Positions 12,921-12,939 of a DNA stretch of 12,939 nt are shown in pieces. Position 1 is the stretch's first letter. Each line of letters opens with the position of its first letter. The notes beneath the pieces were generated by a model, which was not told the origin of the DNA, did not search any database, and saw only the letters and a program-made list of their open reading frames with translations. A program made the translations under genes and the position numbers. The DNA is from Nocardioidaceae bacterium (GTDB lineage Bacteria > Actinomycetota > Actinomycetes > Propionibacteriales > Nocardioidaceae). The stretch covers positions 1 to 12,939 of the forward strand of contig JACCYS010000043.1 of assembly GCA_013696365.1 (NCBI GenBank), written 5' to 3'.

Positions 12921-12939
12921 CCCAGCTGCCCATCGCGGT

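Overview
The window reads as ordinary chromosome from a high-GC actinobacterium. GC looks close to 70% by eye, wobble positions are almost all G or C, and many genes start with GTG. The content supports this: an actinobacterial-type Fpg/Nei glycosylase, a DUF5926 protein with an N-terminal SEC-C zinc motif, a pheA-DUF4446 pair, and many genes with a TANNNT -10 box only 6-7 nt before the start codon, the arrangement expected of leaderless mRNAs. I see no phage genes, transposase, CRISPR array, tRNA or rRNA. The genus cannot be fixed from the sequence alone.

Layout. Positions 1-2250: the C-terminal part of an unrecognised protein, a TfoX N-terminal-domain protein, an EcsC-family protein on the minus strand, and Aat, the leucyl/phenylalanyl-tRNA-protein transferase. 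Positions 2250-2863: a 616-bp gene-free stretch with two ungapped copies of an ~80-bp element built from GCCACGTAAA boxes (394 bp apart), plus a short fragment resembling the glycosylase gene that follows. Positions 2864-4388: the Fpg/Nei glycosylase and, converging on it, a single-domain rhodanese. Positions 4502-8054: a rightward series of an AAA ATPase, a glycerophosphodiester phosphodiesterase, an anti-sigma-factor-kinase-like ATPase and a DUF5926 protein. It ends at a strong bidirectional hairpin terminator shared with arcA. Positions 8187-11516: a leftward pair, a fused LarB-LarC protein for the nickel-pincer nucleotide cofactor followed 15 bp later by arginine deiminase. Positions 11546-12920: rightward pheA (prephenate dehydratase) and a DUF4446 membrane protein.

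The points most worth attention are: (1) the LarB-LarC fusion, joined by a His-rich linker made of an 18-bp tandem repeat; (2) the 29-bp larBC/pheA divergent gap, which fits two opposed leaderless promoters; (3) two places where the TAG stop of one gene is also the first half of the -10 box of the next; (4) the repeated GCCACGTAAA array and the glycosylase-like gene fragment inside it; and (5) a degenerate ATP-binding box in the HATPase protein. The genes mostly serve separate housekeeping roles (phenylalanine synthesis, N-degron tagging, base excision repair, lipid head-group turnover). Only larBC-arcA, pheA-DUF4446 and HATPase-DUF5926 look transcriptionally coupled. I saw no clear defence or mobile system.
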